DNA of 64,000 nt. Source: Spirodela intermedia. Taxonomy: Eukaryota > Streptophyta > Magnoliopsida > Alismatales > Araceae. The translations under genes were made by a program, and so were the position numbers. The DNA is taken from NCBI GenBank assembly GCA_902729315.2, contig LR746280.1, positions 3,579,001 through 3,643,000 on the forward strand, given 5' to 3'. Below, one piece after another: positions 50,601-62,300 of the stretch (its first letter is position 1; every line of letters starts with the position of its first letter). The notes below the pieces were generated by a model. The model was given only the letters and a program-made list of their open reading frames with translations. It was not told where the DNA came from and searched no databases.

Positions 50601-53133
50601 GGCAGGCCCCAGGTTGTACTCAAGATCACCGACCAAGTCTTCCTAATTCGCCACATCCTTTAAACACACCGGGCTTATTCATCTAGCACATCAGTTGCAT
50701 CCAACTTCTCCGAAAACAAGCATACATAACATGATATGGAGGTGCCCGATCCTGCCCCAATTCGTCAATCTTGTCACAAATGTCTCATGTAACATAGTTT
50801 TAATCAAAGTACAACATTGAATAAGATTCAAAGAAACTTGTTGGCTTGGGACGTTTCAAACCTGATTTTTTCTTCCAGTTATTAATAGTTCATAACCAAG
50901 TTTGACTTGACATCCGAACCCCTGGAAACTGATTTGATAGTATCAAGAAATTCTAGTTCACTGATTGGAGAGTTATTAATGCAGATATGGATATTGAATT
51001 ACTAGTTTCCATAAAATTACCAAGTTCCATCTCCTTCTCAGAATGCTCTCCCCTGCTGATCTGAGCATATTAGCATGTTGGTAGAAGTTATTGCAGATTT
51101 GAAATGTTTTTCTGAAACTCCATGCTGGAAGAAACTACCTTCAATACCATATACATACAACCCATGTGTTTCAAGACATCAGAAATTTCAGGAGGACATG
51201 AAAGAAATTTGGCACCCATCGCCTCCAACACCTGTCTCAACAATTGATTTCTTTTTAAGTCCACTTATCCTTACGTAGAATATCTCTAGATGCGATTATG
51301 AAGTCAAATGTTATCTAAGGCCTTTCAAATTTTCAGGCTTCCTGAAAAAACAACATGGGAGACATTGTGATGGAGACAATGAGGACGAAAGTCCATCACG
51401 AATTGTTTTCCCTCCTGTGAATTTCATCCTCAACCTTGTGAATCTAGAACAGAAAAGAACAGATCTAGCATGAAGAGCTGCCAGATGTGGAGTTGTATTT
51501 TCCTCCATGTCACCAGGGTGTAGTTTACCACCCATTCCTATGACAACATGTTGGGGCTAGCATTAAGAAAAGCACTAGTAGTAAGAATTTGCAAGGTATG
51601 GTAGTTTAAAAATATCCACACATCCAAAGGGAAAATCTTAGTTACTGTTGATTCTGTGTGATGAGAGGTCATATCTTTCTTACCACTATCCTGTATAGGA
51701 ATTTGCATCCAGTTAGGAAATCCGGCGAAGCCCTTACATTGTTTGGGTCAAGGTTCTTCGTCTGGATTTTTAATTTAATACATCTGCGTCCAGAGATAGT
51801 TTTATCCAACCATCTACAAGAGACGGTGGTGATCTATTGATCCTCAGAGATGGACGTCCCCCTAGTGAGATTCATGTGATGCATTTTCAAGTGAAATATT
51901 AAGAGTGAGAAGATTGATGCCATCTGAGATTCATATACAGATGCAAAGATGGGACAGACAGTTCAGAATGATGAGCAGACTTGCAGGAACCAATAATGTG
52001 AACCCAAGGGTACAGAAGGAGGATCCACTGGGAAGATTCCAACTTCACAGAAATCAAGAAACTTACTCCAGGCCTACTTAAGAACTGGTCTTTCATTCAG
52101 AATGACTGGCTTTTGTTGTTCGGTGAAGGGAGTATGTAAGCTAGGGCTTGGCTCTCTCGCATTGTTGAGCTCATCAATGGTCTTCTTAGGCACTGTGTTG
52201 TGTGGGAACATGAAAGGGTGGGTCTCTTTCCGTCTGTTTCTTGTTTCTGTGAGTATCATTGGCATGGATCATGGTTCTCATTCAAACCATTGTACTCAGT
52301 GTGCAGAACCCATTTTTGATCTCCTCTTTCTCCAGCTTTACGATATATTCTTTTATTGACCAATAATAGCATAAATTGGGCCCTTTACAACTGCATGATT
52401 AGGTAGCGTGATCCAACCAAAGCTAGCGCCTTCTACCCAGGTGATTGTGAGGACTTCCCTGAATCTCTAAAGCCATGGATCACCATGACATGGCCTCCGC
52501 ACATCTTCTACGATATGCCCAGAAAATTCCAAGATTTATACAATCTTCCCATCCGATTCTCAAATGGGTTCTCCGTGAAATTTTCGGCACAAGAATCATA
52601 TAAATTTCGTAATGTTCCAGTTTATTGAGTTCACTCTCGAAAAGAAAAGCATGGGAAACAATGAGAAATAGAGGCAAAATAAGAAAGAGAGAAAGCGAGA
52701 GCGAAAAAAAAGAGAGAGGAGGAGCTGACCAAGATAGAAAATAAGCACAGGCGGGACAGCAACGACGGCCGCCGCCCAAACCGCGGCCCAAGCAGAGGCA
52801 CCCAGTGACCCCATTTAGCACGGCGTGGCTCACCAGCAGCAGCCCGGCGGCCGCCAAGCCGTAGGTCGTCGAGGCGTCAGAGCCGTACACGCAGTATGTC
52901 CGCTCGTCGTACTCGTCCGGCACCACCTTCCCCTGCGCCGCACGGCAATCCTCCGTTAGCAGTGAACAAAGATCGCGGCTCTTCTCGAGCTAAGCCGTGC
53001 TGGATGTTATGGTAGGTAGATGGAGAGGTGCCCGCCCCACCGTGTTCCGCCGCATCTCGGCGCCAATTGCAAAGACGAAGGCGAGAAGGTGTAATGACAA
53101 CACCGCCACAACCACGGTAAGGGAGATCGCCAT
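44616..53133 (-). CDS. DUF1218 (modifying wall lignin-like) membrane protein
   Basis: The gene encodes a four-helix membrane protein of the DUF1218 family, whose members include MWL-1/2 (lignin) and VCC/DEAL (leaf vein and symmetry). Exons on the minus strand are 53133-53041, 52932-52730 and 44913-44616, in matching phases (0, then 2), giving 197 residues. Introns are 108 nt and 7816 nt. Exon 1 gives the N-terminal signal-anchor helix MAISLTVVVAVLSLHLLAF and ends RRNT. Exon 2 holds the family hallmark VVPDEYDERTYCVYGSD, the second helix and CLCLGRGL. The exon 2-3 join yields YFLSWLSFLAAEACLVAG, followed by SARNAYHTKY, then the last helix (GVFGASAALILISLVVALTYYW). Conserved cysteines lie in the loops. 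The leader contains (CT/GA)n at 53139-53158. Which family member it is cannot be told. Confidence 0.9.
44914..52729 (-). other. Long intron 2 of the DUF1218 gene (7.8 kb)
   Basis: The donor is CTTG|GTCAGC and the acceptor is TTGTTGTAG|GCTGAG. The interval is AT-rich with no supported gene. It contains one GC-richer island at 47823-48126 that resembles a solo LTR. Confidence 0.75.
47823..48126. mobile_element. Possible solo LTR inside the DUF1218 intron
   Basis: This island of about 300 bp, clearly richer in GC than the surrounding intron, begins TGTCGGGCCCATAAAAAGG and ends GGGATCCTATCA, fitting the TG...CA ends of LTRs. I see no clean target-site duplication and no internal region. It could instead be another repeat type. 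Confidence 0.35.
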
Positions 53134-54160
53134 CGCTGTCTCTCTCTCTCTCTCGCTCAGAGGACACTGTCACAGACACTGAAACCCCCTCTCTCTATTT
53201 TCCTATTTCCAGGGGAAACAATCGCGCAGGGTGGTACTAGTCCACAGGTCACCCGTGAGACTTCCCGTTGACGGCGTCCCCCGAAGGAAAAGGACGCCAT
53301 TTTTCCATTGATCAGTTCTGAAAATGGACGGGGGACCCGCGGACGGGCGAGGGGGGTTTAGCACTAAAATCCCCCAGAACCCGGATCCAACCTTGTCTAA
53401 TTCATCACCCCGTCTACGATCTGGGTGAGTTGACCTCCGAAGTCCTCTCTTTCAGTTCGAAAATTAATTTGGGTCAACAGGATTAACAGCCGGAGAAGTC
53501 GGTCTCTGCCTGTCTACGTTGGACGGATGCGAACTAAAATAACTCGTGCATCTATCTAACAAAGTGAGATCACGAATCCTGTAGATAGACCGATTTTCTC
53601 GCTAAGAAATGATCCAAAAGGATGAGAAAGTTTTCTTGAAGGGCTGACAGTTGGCTGCTCCATCCAGTTTTGGTCGTGTTGAATGCTCCCTCTCTCACTC
53701 TCTCTCTCTCTCTCTCGCTCGCTCGCTAGGTAGTGGGCATCTTCCGGAAAGTAGAGCGGAAAGCAGCCAACAGCTACAGGATCAAGAAGAAAGAGCCCAG
53801 CCACATTAGGGGGAGGGGGAGTTGACTTTGTGCTGCTCAACCCGACCTCTATCAAAAGCCGCCACAATCAACGTCACCATGGCTTAAAGCCCGCCATTCC
53901 TGTCCAGCCAAGAAACCTCCATGTATCTATAGATAGCCAGGATCCATGGAAGTCAACGCCCCGCCGAAGAACCACGAATCTCTCCTATCCTCCACCAGCG
54001 AAAACCCAGACAGCGGCTACCGGAGTCCATCAGCTTCAGAGCCCGCTTCCTTCATAGGCGGGTGGCGCCAACGTCGTCACCTTCTCCATGCCGATCAGCC
54101 CGGGAAGATGAAGATAAAGAAGATGAAGAAGACGAAGAAGACGCCATTCCCCACCGCTGC
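53134..54160. other. Spacer between the DUF1218 start and the PPR stop
   Basis: The spacer contains the promoter of the DUF1218 gene and the 3' UTR of the PPR gene. A (CT)n/(CTCG)n tract lies at 53690-53728. Short ORFs here have no recognisable product. Confidence 0.5.
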
Positions 54161-55759
54161 TTACAGGGTCTTCCTCGGCTGTCGGCAGAGACGAACACCC
54201 TTCTTCACCGCCGCCGCATAGACGGAGCAGGCATCGAGAAACCTTCCGCGCCGATTCAACTCGGCGAGAAGCTTCTCGCAGGCGTAGGAGCTTGGAATCC
54301 TCTTCGCCCTGGTCATCATCACCAGAACCAGCACAGCATCGTCCGTTCTCCCCTGGCCGCAGAGGACTCTGATGGCCATGTCGTAGGTCAACGCCCAGGG
54401 AGAGAGCCCCATCCTCTCCATCTCCACCAGGTGCGTCAACGCCTTGTCCGAGCGCCTACCATTAACGAAAGCTTGGACCATCAGGCAGTAGGTGTAGGGT
54501 GAGATGCAGTGGCCTCCGAGCTCAACGATTTCCTCTGAAAGCCTCTCCACTTCCTCCAAGAATCCTGGATCTGAGGTGCTCCTCCTGCAAGCTCCTCTGA
54601 GAAGTGAGTTCATCACGCGGGTTTCCGCTTTCAGCCCTGCTTCCCTCATCTCCGCGTGAATTTTCAGGGCAGTGGGCAACTCCCCGGATCTCAGGAGCCC
54701 CTGCAGCAGGGTAGAGTAGGTGATGTGGTCGGGGGGGCAGTCTCCGCCCCTCATCTCCCGGAGGAGGCCGGCCGCTTCCAGGGACCGTCCTTCCCTGCAG
54801 AACCCGTTGACCAGAGCGTTGAAGGTGACGATATTCGGGTTGACCCCAGAGATTAGGGCCTCATCTAGCAGCTCGATGGCCTCGTCGGTCCTGCCCACCT
54901 TGCAGAATCCGTCGATGACCGTCGTGAAGGTGAAAATGTCCGGTTTCAGGGTAGGGGAGAGTCTTATCTTCTGCAGCAGTTGCAGAGCCTCCTCTATCCT
55001 CCCCACATAGCAGAGCCCGTTGAGCAGGCAGTTGTAGGTCTGGATCGTGGGGCTGCAGCCGACCCTGCCCATCGCCATGAAGAGCTCGTACGCCGACTGC
55101 AACCTCCCCTTCTTGCAGAGACGATAGATGAGGAAGGTGAAGGAGGCGACAGTGGGGGGAAGCCCACTCCTGATCATCTCGTCGGAGAACTCCTTCGCCC
55201 TCTCTGGTTCGTTCTCCTTGCACAGGTGCTGGATCATGATCGAGAAGGTCCAGCAATTTGGTGATAATCCGTACGCTGGGAGCTCGGAGAACAGGAGCTC
55301 CGCGGAATCGGGCTCGCCGTGCCTGACCGCGGTGAGAAGAATCTCGTTGAAATCGGAGATGCTCAGAATATCGTCTCCGCGCTTGAGAAGAAGGTCTTGG
55401 AAACGCTTCCCCCCGGGTAGATTCCCGACCCTGTGAATAACACCGTCTAGTAGATTCGTCGGAGAACTCGCCGGCGGTCGACCTGTTTGCTCACCGTGGT
55501 GGAAGATTTCTCGGCCCTCTCCTCCGGACAATGCCCTAATTTCATCGCCGTCCTCCTGAAACACTCCGTCAGCGAAATCTGGATGCGCAGGAGGCATCTC
55601 GACCTCCTCCGCCATGGCCGGAGAGCCACCAGTCCTCGCAGCGGAAGTGACGCCGCCGCCGCCGCCACTGCCACATTGGAGGCGGCGCCTGGCGGCTGGA
55701 CGGGTATCCATCGCCTCTGGTATGGAGAGAGCACTTCCCTCCTTTCCGGCGGTTAACAT
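54161..55759 (-). CDS. P-class pentatricopeptide repeat protein
   Basis: PPR proteins bind organellar RNA and guide its splicing, editing, stability or translation. The frame runs open from 56011 to the stop at 54163-54161. The ATG at 55759 (MLTAGKEGS, 532 residues) is preferred because a likely leader intron (55860-55770) ends just before it; ATG 55711 (516 residues) and ATG 56011 (616 residues) are alternatives. From about 134 residues after the chosen start, roughly eleven 35-residue repeats follow, with typical cores such as TFTTVIDGFCKVGRTDEAIEL and PNIVTFNALVNGFCREGR. There are no E, DYW or SMR extensions, so it is P-class. The ~130-residue N-terminal region is low-complexity and Arg/Gly/Pro-rich and could include a transit peptide, but I cannot tell mitochondrion from plastid. 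There is no intron in the repeat region, as is usual. The orthologue is not identified. Confidence 0.88.
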   Translation of the reverse strand: MLTAGKEGSALSIPEAMDTRPAARRRLQCGSGGGGGVTSAARTGGSPAMAEEVEMPPAHPDFADGVFQEDGDEIRALSGGEGREIFHHGEQTGRPPASSPTNLLDGVIHRVGNLPGGKRFQDLLLKRGDDILSISDFNEILLTAVRHGEPDSAELLFSELPAYGLSPNCWTFSIMIQHLCKENEPERAKEFSDEMIRSGLPPTVASFTFLIYRLCKKGRLQSAYELFMAMGRVGCSPTIQTYNCLLNGLCYVGRIEEALQLLQKIRLSPTLKPDIFTFTTVIDGFCKVGRTDEAIELLDEALISGVNPNIVTFNALVNGFCREGRSLEAAGLLREMRGGDCPPDHITYSTLLQGLLRSGELPTALKIHAEMREAGLKAETRVMNSLLRGACRRSTSDPGFLEEVERLSEEIVELGGHCISPYTYCLMVQAFVNGRRSDKALTHLVEMERMGLSPWALTYDMAIRVLCGQGRTDDAVLVLVMMTRAKRIPSSYACEKLLAELNRRGRFLDACSVYAAAVKKGVRLCRQPRKTL

Positions 55760-55769
55760 TTCGCCCCAT

Positions 55770-55860
55770 CTGCAGGAGGAGGTTTGAAGAAATCGGGCAC
55801 CAGTCGCCCGGATCTTGGTGGAACAGGGCAGAGACGCAGCAGCAGCCGCGAAGTACTCAC
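55770..55860 (-). other. Probable 91-nt leader intron of the PPR gene
   Basis: The donor is CCCAG|GTGAGTA (intron starts 55860) and the acceptor is CCTCCTGCAG|ATGGGG (intron ends 55770). Removing it breaks the frame open from 56011 and places two overlapping ATGs, at 55769 and 55759, right after the junction. Inferred from motifs only. Confidence 0.5.
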
Positions 55861-56012
55861 CTGGGCTCAGCTCACGGCAAGAGCAGCAGATCCCCTCCTC
55901 TCGCTTGCGATGAGAACAAGGTGAGAGCGCCCGCCGGGGAGATTGTGAAGAGGAAAAGGAAGTGAGAGGGAGAAAGAGAGAGAAAGGGGGAGGAGAGAGA
56001 AGGCAAGGCATA

Positions 56013-56174
56013 TGAGAGAGCGAGCGAGCGAGAGAGAGAGAGAGTGGGTCGTGCGCGTCTCAGAAAGGATTAGTTGTCCCAGATAGACATGGGAGCGTGG
56101 GATGAGAGGGGAGGAAGAAGGGCAGGGTGGTGGTATTGGCACAACACCCGGCAAGGGTAGAGAGAGAGAGAGAG
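56013..56174. repeat. GA microsatellites upstream of the PPR gene
   Basis: GA/GAGC-type tracts lie at 56013-56044 and 56161-56174, in the expected promoter or leader of the minus-strand PPR gene. Confidence 0.7.
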
Positions 56175-56329
56175 AACGAACTCCAGTGGTGAGGATAAGC
56201 GAGCGTTGAACTCCAGAGGTGAGGAACTCCAGAAGCAGCATTGCCGCGCCCCCCACACGGAAACAAGTAGATTTCGACGACCTCGTCAGTTTCCGTAGGG
56301 AGGGACTACTAGGCTTGGACCGAGACACA

Positions 56330-58239
56330 ATCTTCTTATTGGTTGAATCTGACGTTGAATCTTAGAGGTAGAAAGTCAGTGAAGAATAGAAAATCAAACC
56401 TTGAATCGAAGGAACTGAATCACTCACTGATCCTGGAGAGTTCACAATACTCTTAATGGACGGTCCTTAGATTCAAGCAAATAATAAAAGGATGTCCATT
56501 GAATCCACTGGAGTCAGCCCTAATATCACTTGATGCAGTAGAAGTCAAGGGTGAAAAGAAATCAGGCCTTAAAAATCCACACGAATGGCAAGAGATCGGA
56601 ATGTGAGGATGATAGCAAGTTCAGCCTTGGATATTAAAAAATGAATGGCTCAACCACATCTGAGTTTGCAAGGATTGATTTTTCATGATCAGAACAAATT
56701 CTTGAACCATGGGCAGAAAGAAATCTCCCAATTGAAAGGAAGATTGTATTATTTATCATCTCTTGAAGTTACGACTTTCATACCTTCAAAAGCGTAAAGT
56801 ATATGTTAATTTTCCTTAAAAAAGTTAGGAAAAATATTCAAATCAAATAAATGACGGGTATACAGCATAGTTACTACCCAAAAATTTTGAGCTATTTTCC
56901 AATAGTTTTTCACAAGATTATTCGAGTATTGCACTCAAAGTCATTTTGGGCCTTTAAGACCTTGCATTCTACTTTGTTAAATTTTTTGGGTCACTTGGAT
57001 AAAAAAAAGTCACGTTTCTTGTTTGTGAAGTAATGTACTCTTCAGCCTTCTCTAATTGATAGATACTTGCCCTTGGGTGTTCATCTATGTTTTTACAATA
57101 GTTATTAAGGTCCACCGCAATATACCTCAAAGATATGGCCACTTTTTTTGTGAATAAATAACATACACCATGTCATTATCTTCAGTTTGAACTTGTTATA
57201 ACCTCTATCTAGATTCTCTAGTGTATGATGATTGAATCATTGGCTTCAAAAATATTTTTTCACTATTTCTTGTCAATTGTTGTTGAAAATTTCTGATAAT
57301 CAAATAAACAATTTCTATTTGAACTTCCATGATTGATATGATGTGAACTACTATCAATGCCCAACACTAGGTCCCATTGCCGTAATTTATCACTTGGAAT
57401 GTAATGAATCAAATTGGAAGTGTCTTTTAACTACCTCAGTTTTGAAGTGACATATATCAAATATTTTGTAAAAGGTATTTGTTATAAATCTCAGATTGAA
57501 TATAATTTAGTTTATGTTGTTGTATTCTCATCTTCTAAGTGGGATAAATTTGTGATTAAATCTAATTTTAATCAATCAAGAGAGTTATTACATGAATCAA
57601 CTACTAGCCACTTGGGGCTATAAATCTCTAAAAAAATTTCAGAATGAAATTATGTGAGAGTTGAACATGGTAATCTGTGATTGTGATTAAGATGTTAGAT
57701 CTAATGAAGAAGATCAAGTGTAGGATTTATGACTTTAAATAAATAATTGGAAATCTTAAAAAGATTAGATCAAACTCAAAATTATAAATGGATCAATTCA
57801 ATCCTTATTTTTTTAAATAAGTGCAACCTAAAATCTAAAACAATTCGTATAAGAGCCTACTCTATATAGAGAAAAGATTTTTTCTCAATTCTAGGTCTAA
57901 TGGCTAACATCTTAGGGTATAACATAAAAAGGAGTTTACTCTATAGATTATTCCTATCCAATAGATTAAATTATGTTATATAAAAAATAAGGAAAATATT
58001 TTACTTAGGGATTAGGTTATCAACTGAGTAAGATTACTATGGATCTATTTAAAGTAAATAAAGATTCATTTAAGATCAACATAGAAAAATGTCTTCAATC
58101 AATGCTTGAGTTAGAACCTTGATTAAAGGGTTACATGCTAAAAAATTAAATCAATTTTTTACTTGTGAATCTATAGAGAATATATTAGATAGATTGCAAG
58201 AGATTAAAGAAAGAACCATGCATGTCAAATAATCAAAGA
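56330..58239. other. AT-rich intergenic DNA upstream of the PPR gene
   Basis: I see no supported gene or RNA. The short ORFs at 56851-57033 and 57414-57623 are Phe/Tyr/Ile-rich products of AT-rich sequence. Confidence 0.5.
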
Positions 58240-58760
58240 TTTGAGGTTAGTTTTAATGGGTTCAACATGGCTAGGTGAAGCAGTAAAATGAGTGAATTGA
58301 TTCTTATATTTTCTATTCTATTCTTTTATTGTATTTATGTGTATGTGTCAACATATGTTCACACATTTTCTCTCTATTATGTGCACAGGTTTTCCTAAAT
58401 CAATATTTCTTTCCACATGGGTTGACTCTAGTTTTTCTCTCTAACTCATCATCATGAGACACAAGAGTTTTTATACTAGTTTACCCTTCACTGGGTTAAA
58501 TTTAATTATTGAAGATTACTCTTAACAGAGTTCATTATTTTCTTCTAGAAACACAATTGATTTCACATGATCAATGGCCCAAACACATTTATAATCTCTA
58601 TAAAGATTACACTCCTCACAAAAAGAGTTTGACTCTCAATACCAAGTGCCTAAGTTAAATATACTAGTCTCCTCAAAAACCATATTCTTCATGGACATTT
58701 GCAAGCTTTTAAGACTTCATGCCTTAGCCTAAGTCTCTCTCCACTCACCACCATGATTAC
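58240..58760 (-). mobile_element. Decayed copia LTR, minus orientation
   Basis: Read on the minus strand this has CCCAGTGAAGGGTAAACTAG followed by TATAAAAA (58467-58474) and CTCTTGTGTCTC, which resembles the promoter part of SIRE-type copia LTRs. An AATTCACTCATTTTAC-like block and ATGTTGAACC mark its probable 3' part. It lies downstream (in element order) of the env-like and pol remnants below and is therefore the likely 3' LTR. The boundaries are approximate. Confidence 0.4.
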
Positions 58761-59814
58761 CTTAGGGTCTAATGGAGAGAGTAAACCTTTCAAGTAGCTG
58801 TTAACTTGATTCATCACTATATAGTAAGTCATATAGTGCAACTTTCAACTATTTCTTTAAAGTATGCAGTAGCCTTGCTTTGACAAATGGAGCATGATCA
58901 TATCTTGAACTTAAACAAATGGAGTGAATATATATGTTCATTCAGCATTATTTTTGGTTCTTTGTAAACTTGCTCCTTATATCTTCTAACATTCTCCTAT
59001 TTTTTTCTCACCTCAAAACTTATCACATGAATTCAAAAGTCTTCCCCTTGCTTTGCTGGCATGCTGGTGACCTTTGATTGTTCCTCAATTTGAAACTTTC
59101 CATTCACATGTAAGTTGTCTTTGATATTTTGTTTGGAGATAGGTAATAAATCAATAGATATTTTTACTTTCCTAGTCAACCTAAATACAATCATTGAGTT
59201 TGTCATTTTGTCCACATATTCTATTGACATGATACTCTCTAATATGCATATCACAAACTTTTAGTTGCTCCTCACTTTGAGACATAATTCTCTCATAGAT
59301 CATTTCAATAGCTTTGGTCTGAAGAAACGTGATGCTTCAATAGTTGTTTCTACTTCTGAGGTTGAGTCAAAGTTTATTAATTCTATTCTTTTCTCCATGT
59401 ATTACACTAACGTGTTATCATCTAAGCTATATACTTCTCATGCATTCATCACATGGAACTCAAACTGACATAAATAAGAACCATTGTGCTGAAATATGTG
59501 TCGCACACTTGCAATATATAAAATCACTAAAAATAGGCATGTAAGCAACCATTCCCTTAATAGGTGAACAAAATTTCAAATAAGCATTTGAAATAGTCTA
59601 ATAGTAAGTGATCCCCCTAAATTTATACATTCACCTAATTTTCTTCCCCTTTAATTATATTTTTCTCCTCTTTTTGTAAATATCAAAAACCAATGACATA
59701 AGAGGTTGTAGGGAAATGCTCAACAATGTAGATTTGCTAATCGATTACAAGATCACAAAAAAGCAAATTTAAACTCTAAAATCACATTCTCGAGGTTTTG
59801 AACTCATTCTACCA

Positions 59815-61100
59815 TTATTTTGAGTCATTGCTCCACTTGTTTGACATGGGTAAGATGTAAAGGAATGTGAGAGCACGTGAAGAGGATGTGGAAGTAGAAG
59901 AACGATGGCGGAGCCATTGGCCATTTACTTGAAAATAGTCTATTTGATATAGAGTGGACTTATCAATTATATCATGAGGGTAACTACTAATTAGTTCTTC
60001 AACATAGGTCTCTATATTGAAATATTGAATAATACAAGTGATGCTGACACTAAGGGGTAGATTAAGTTCATACTTGAGAACTATCCTCATTTGATCCAAG
60101 AGAAGAGAGCTAAGGTCAAAATGAATGTCATTAATGAGATAGTACAAAATAGATACATATTTATTACAGATTCTATCAAATGTATTTTTTATGTGCCATA
60201 AGAGAGGGTTAATAAGAAAGTGCATGACTTGGTAAAACAATGGTGCATAAAATGTCTTGGTATTTTACATTGTTGCATTTTGTATTCTAGTCAACATGGA
60301 TAGGAAATAATTCAAGGCAATTTGGTTAGCATAGAGTGGGGATCTAGATGATAAGTCAAGAATGGCATTTAAAATTTCAAGAGTGGGGTTAATCGAGATT
60401 CTCTTTAAATAGGTAGTGATATCAGTAGATGATTCAATGGTATTGTTATAGAATATTACAACAAGGTTTGGATAACTTTCCACTGGAGAAGAGACAAGAT
60501 TGATCAGTCCAAGGGCATTAAAAGAGTGTTTCATGTTAATCCTTTCACATTCAAAACATTTGAGATCAAGAATTTTACATCGTTAGACTTTTTGTCCTTA
60601 AACATTTTATAAAATTTGACTTTGTGGACCTATAGTGGGCTTTAAGAGGGATGTTCTCTAATTTTTTGGTTTCTATATATGTTTTCTTGGATATTTTCTT
60701 GGGCCGAGAAGATTTGGGTGCTTTGGTTTTGTGAGGATTGGCAATTATTGGTTCTAGTTCAAAAATCTCAATGACTAGTTTAGAAAATTTGGTTCCTGGT
60801 TTGGAGATAAGGTATGTTTCAATTCAAGGAAATCAAGCTCTAGTGGAGGAGTGAAATCTGGTTCTAGTTTAGGAGAAAAAATTGGATGCAAGTGTAGGAG
60901 AAAATTTGGTATTTCTAACTGATGGAATGGTCATCTCTATGATAGGTGAAATAGGAATATCTGTTGCTAGAAAAGTAGGAAGTTCAGTTGCTAATTGGAT
61001 TGAGTCTAGTTCTATAATTAGTGATGAAACCATAGAAATTTATGTAACTAATGGAAGGTGTGGTATCTCAGCTTGAGGAGGGCTTAATCTTAGGATGATT
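59815..61100 (-). pseudogene. Decayed env-like ORF of a copia retrotransposon
   Basis: Two minus-strand pieces, 60534-60265 and 60240-59815, together resemble the env-like/'putative plant transposon protein' domain found downstream of pol in SIRE-type copia elements: a start like SFNALGLINLVSS, then YPNLVVIFYNN, and a DRICNKYVSILYYLI segment. They are in different frames, so a frameshift lies near 60250. Upstream, 60600-61080 reads as a Ser/Thr/Pro-rich region with a basic KTKAPKSSRPKK stretch and several stops. It is non-functional. Family assignment is by pattern memory. Confidence 0.5.
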
Positions 61101-61899
61101 CTTGGCATTCTGTAGGTTGATTTGATTAAAGACTTCAATTAGTAATTTGTGGAGGGCCAATAGTACTTTGTTCAGAGTATTAGGCTTCTATGATTATTTC
61201 GAAATAGGAAGTGCTTATGATGTCAGAATAGGGAAGGACAATGTGATCTGCACTAGAGAGGATGTTCTAGAGATGTCAAGTGAGGAGTCAATGACGACTC
61301 TTTTTTTTTATCCTCTTGTAGTATCTAGGATGTCTAGATGTTCTAGAGGGGGGGCACTAGAATAGATGATTGCTGAGTGTCAACCATTTCAATTTATGGG
61401 TTTTTAATGGGAAGAGAGACTTGACTATAATACATATAAATGCAACATGAGTACCTAAATGTAGATGTAGTAGATGACTTCAAGAGTGCATGTAGCTCAC
61501 ACAAACAATGCAATCAGGGTTTGTGGTAGAGTGAATTGGACAAGGGTTTTGAAGTGGGAAAGGAAATGTGGAAACTTGAGTTTTCAAACAAGTGAAGCCA
61601 TGCCCTTTTCAATGACACAAGAGTATAAACACAAAATAATTTTTTTTACAATATGAAATGATATAGCATGTGTCACGCATTCCTTAGAAAGAGTCTCATG
61701 ATAAAACTTCATGAGTATCATAAAATTAGATGTTTTAAAATATTTTTTAGCATCTTTTGAACAGAAAATCATAAATGATAGCGAGATAATTTCTTAATGA
61801 AGATCAAACTTAATTACTCATCTATCAATTAATAATAACTCAATGAAAAATGACAGCCATTTTTCACATATTAAGTTCACAAATATTGAATTAAACCTA

Positions 61900-62300
61900 T
61901 CTTTGGAAGGGATTTTGTGTTTTTCAACGATTTTGATGTTTTAATAAAGTGCAGTTCAATGTCTCCTTTCTAGATATGATCACTAATAAAATGATGTTTA
62001 GTTTTGATGTGCTTAATCCTAGAGTAAATAATTAGACTTTGAGTTAGATTAATGGCACTAGTACCTTCACAATATAATGAGAGAATTGAAAATTCTATTA
62101 TTAGTATTAAGATGAGATTCTTTATTTTGACTAATAACTAGCACAAATAAAAATAATAAATAATATATCAGCCATGCTAGCTATTAAATATAGTAATGAT
62201 CTGATCACATTCTTCTATATATTTTTTGGTCTACTTTCTTTCCTTGTTCATTAGAGTCCAATTTTTGGAGTTCTTTTGAACTTTAGATCTTACATCTCAA
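61900..62300 (-). pseudogene. Copia reverse transcriptase/RNase H remnant
   Basis: Read on the minus strand, the C-terminal reverse transcriptase signature VDQKIYR and KESHL-like residues are followed by RNase H residues TSAINLTQS, KHIKTKHHFISDHI, an in-frame stop at 61972-61970, and KGDIELHFI. These are standard Ty1/copia landmarks. Frameshifts and stops make it dead. It is truncated near 62.6 kb, close to where repeat copy 2 begins. Confidence 0.75.

Noticed and set aside
54062-55756. Plus-strand ORFs opposite the PPR gene
   Set aside because: They are shadows of the GC-rich PPR frame, with low-complexity products and no conserved motif.
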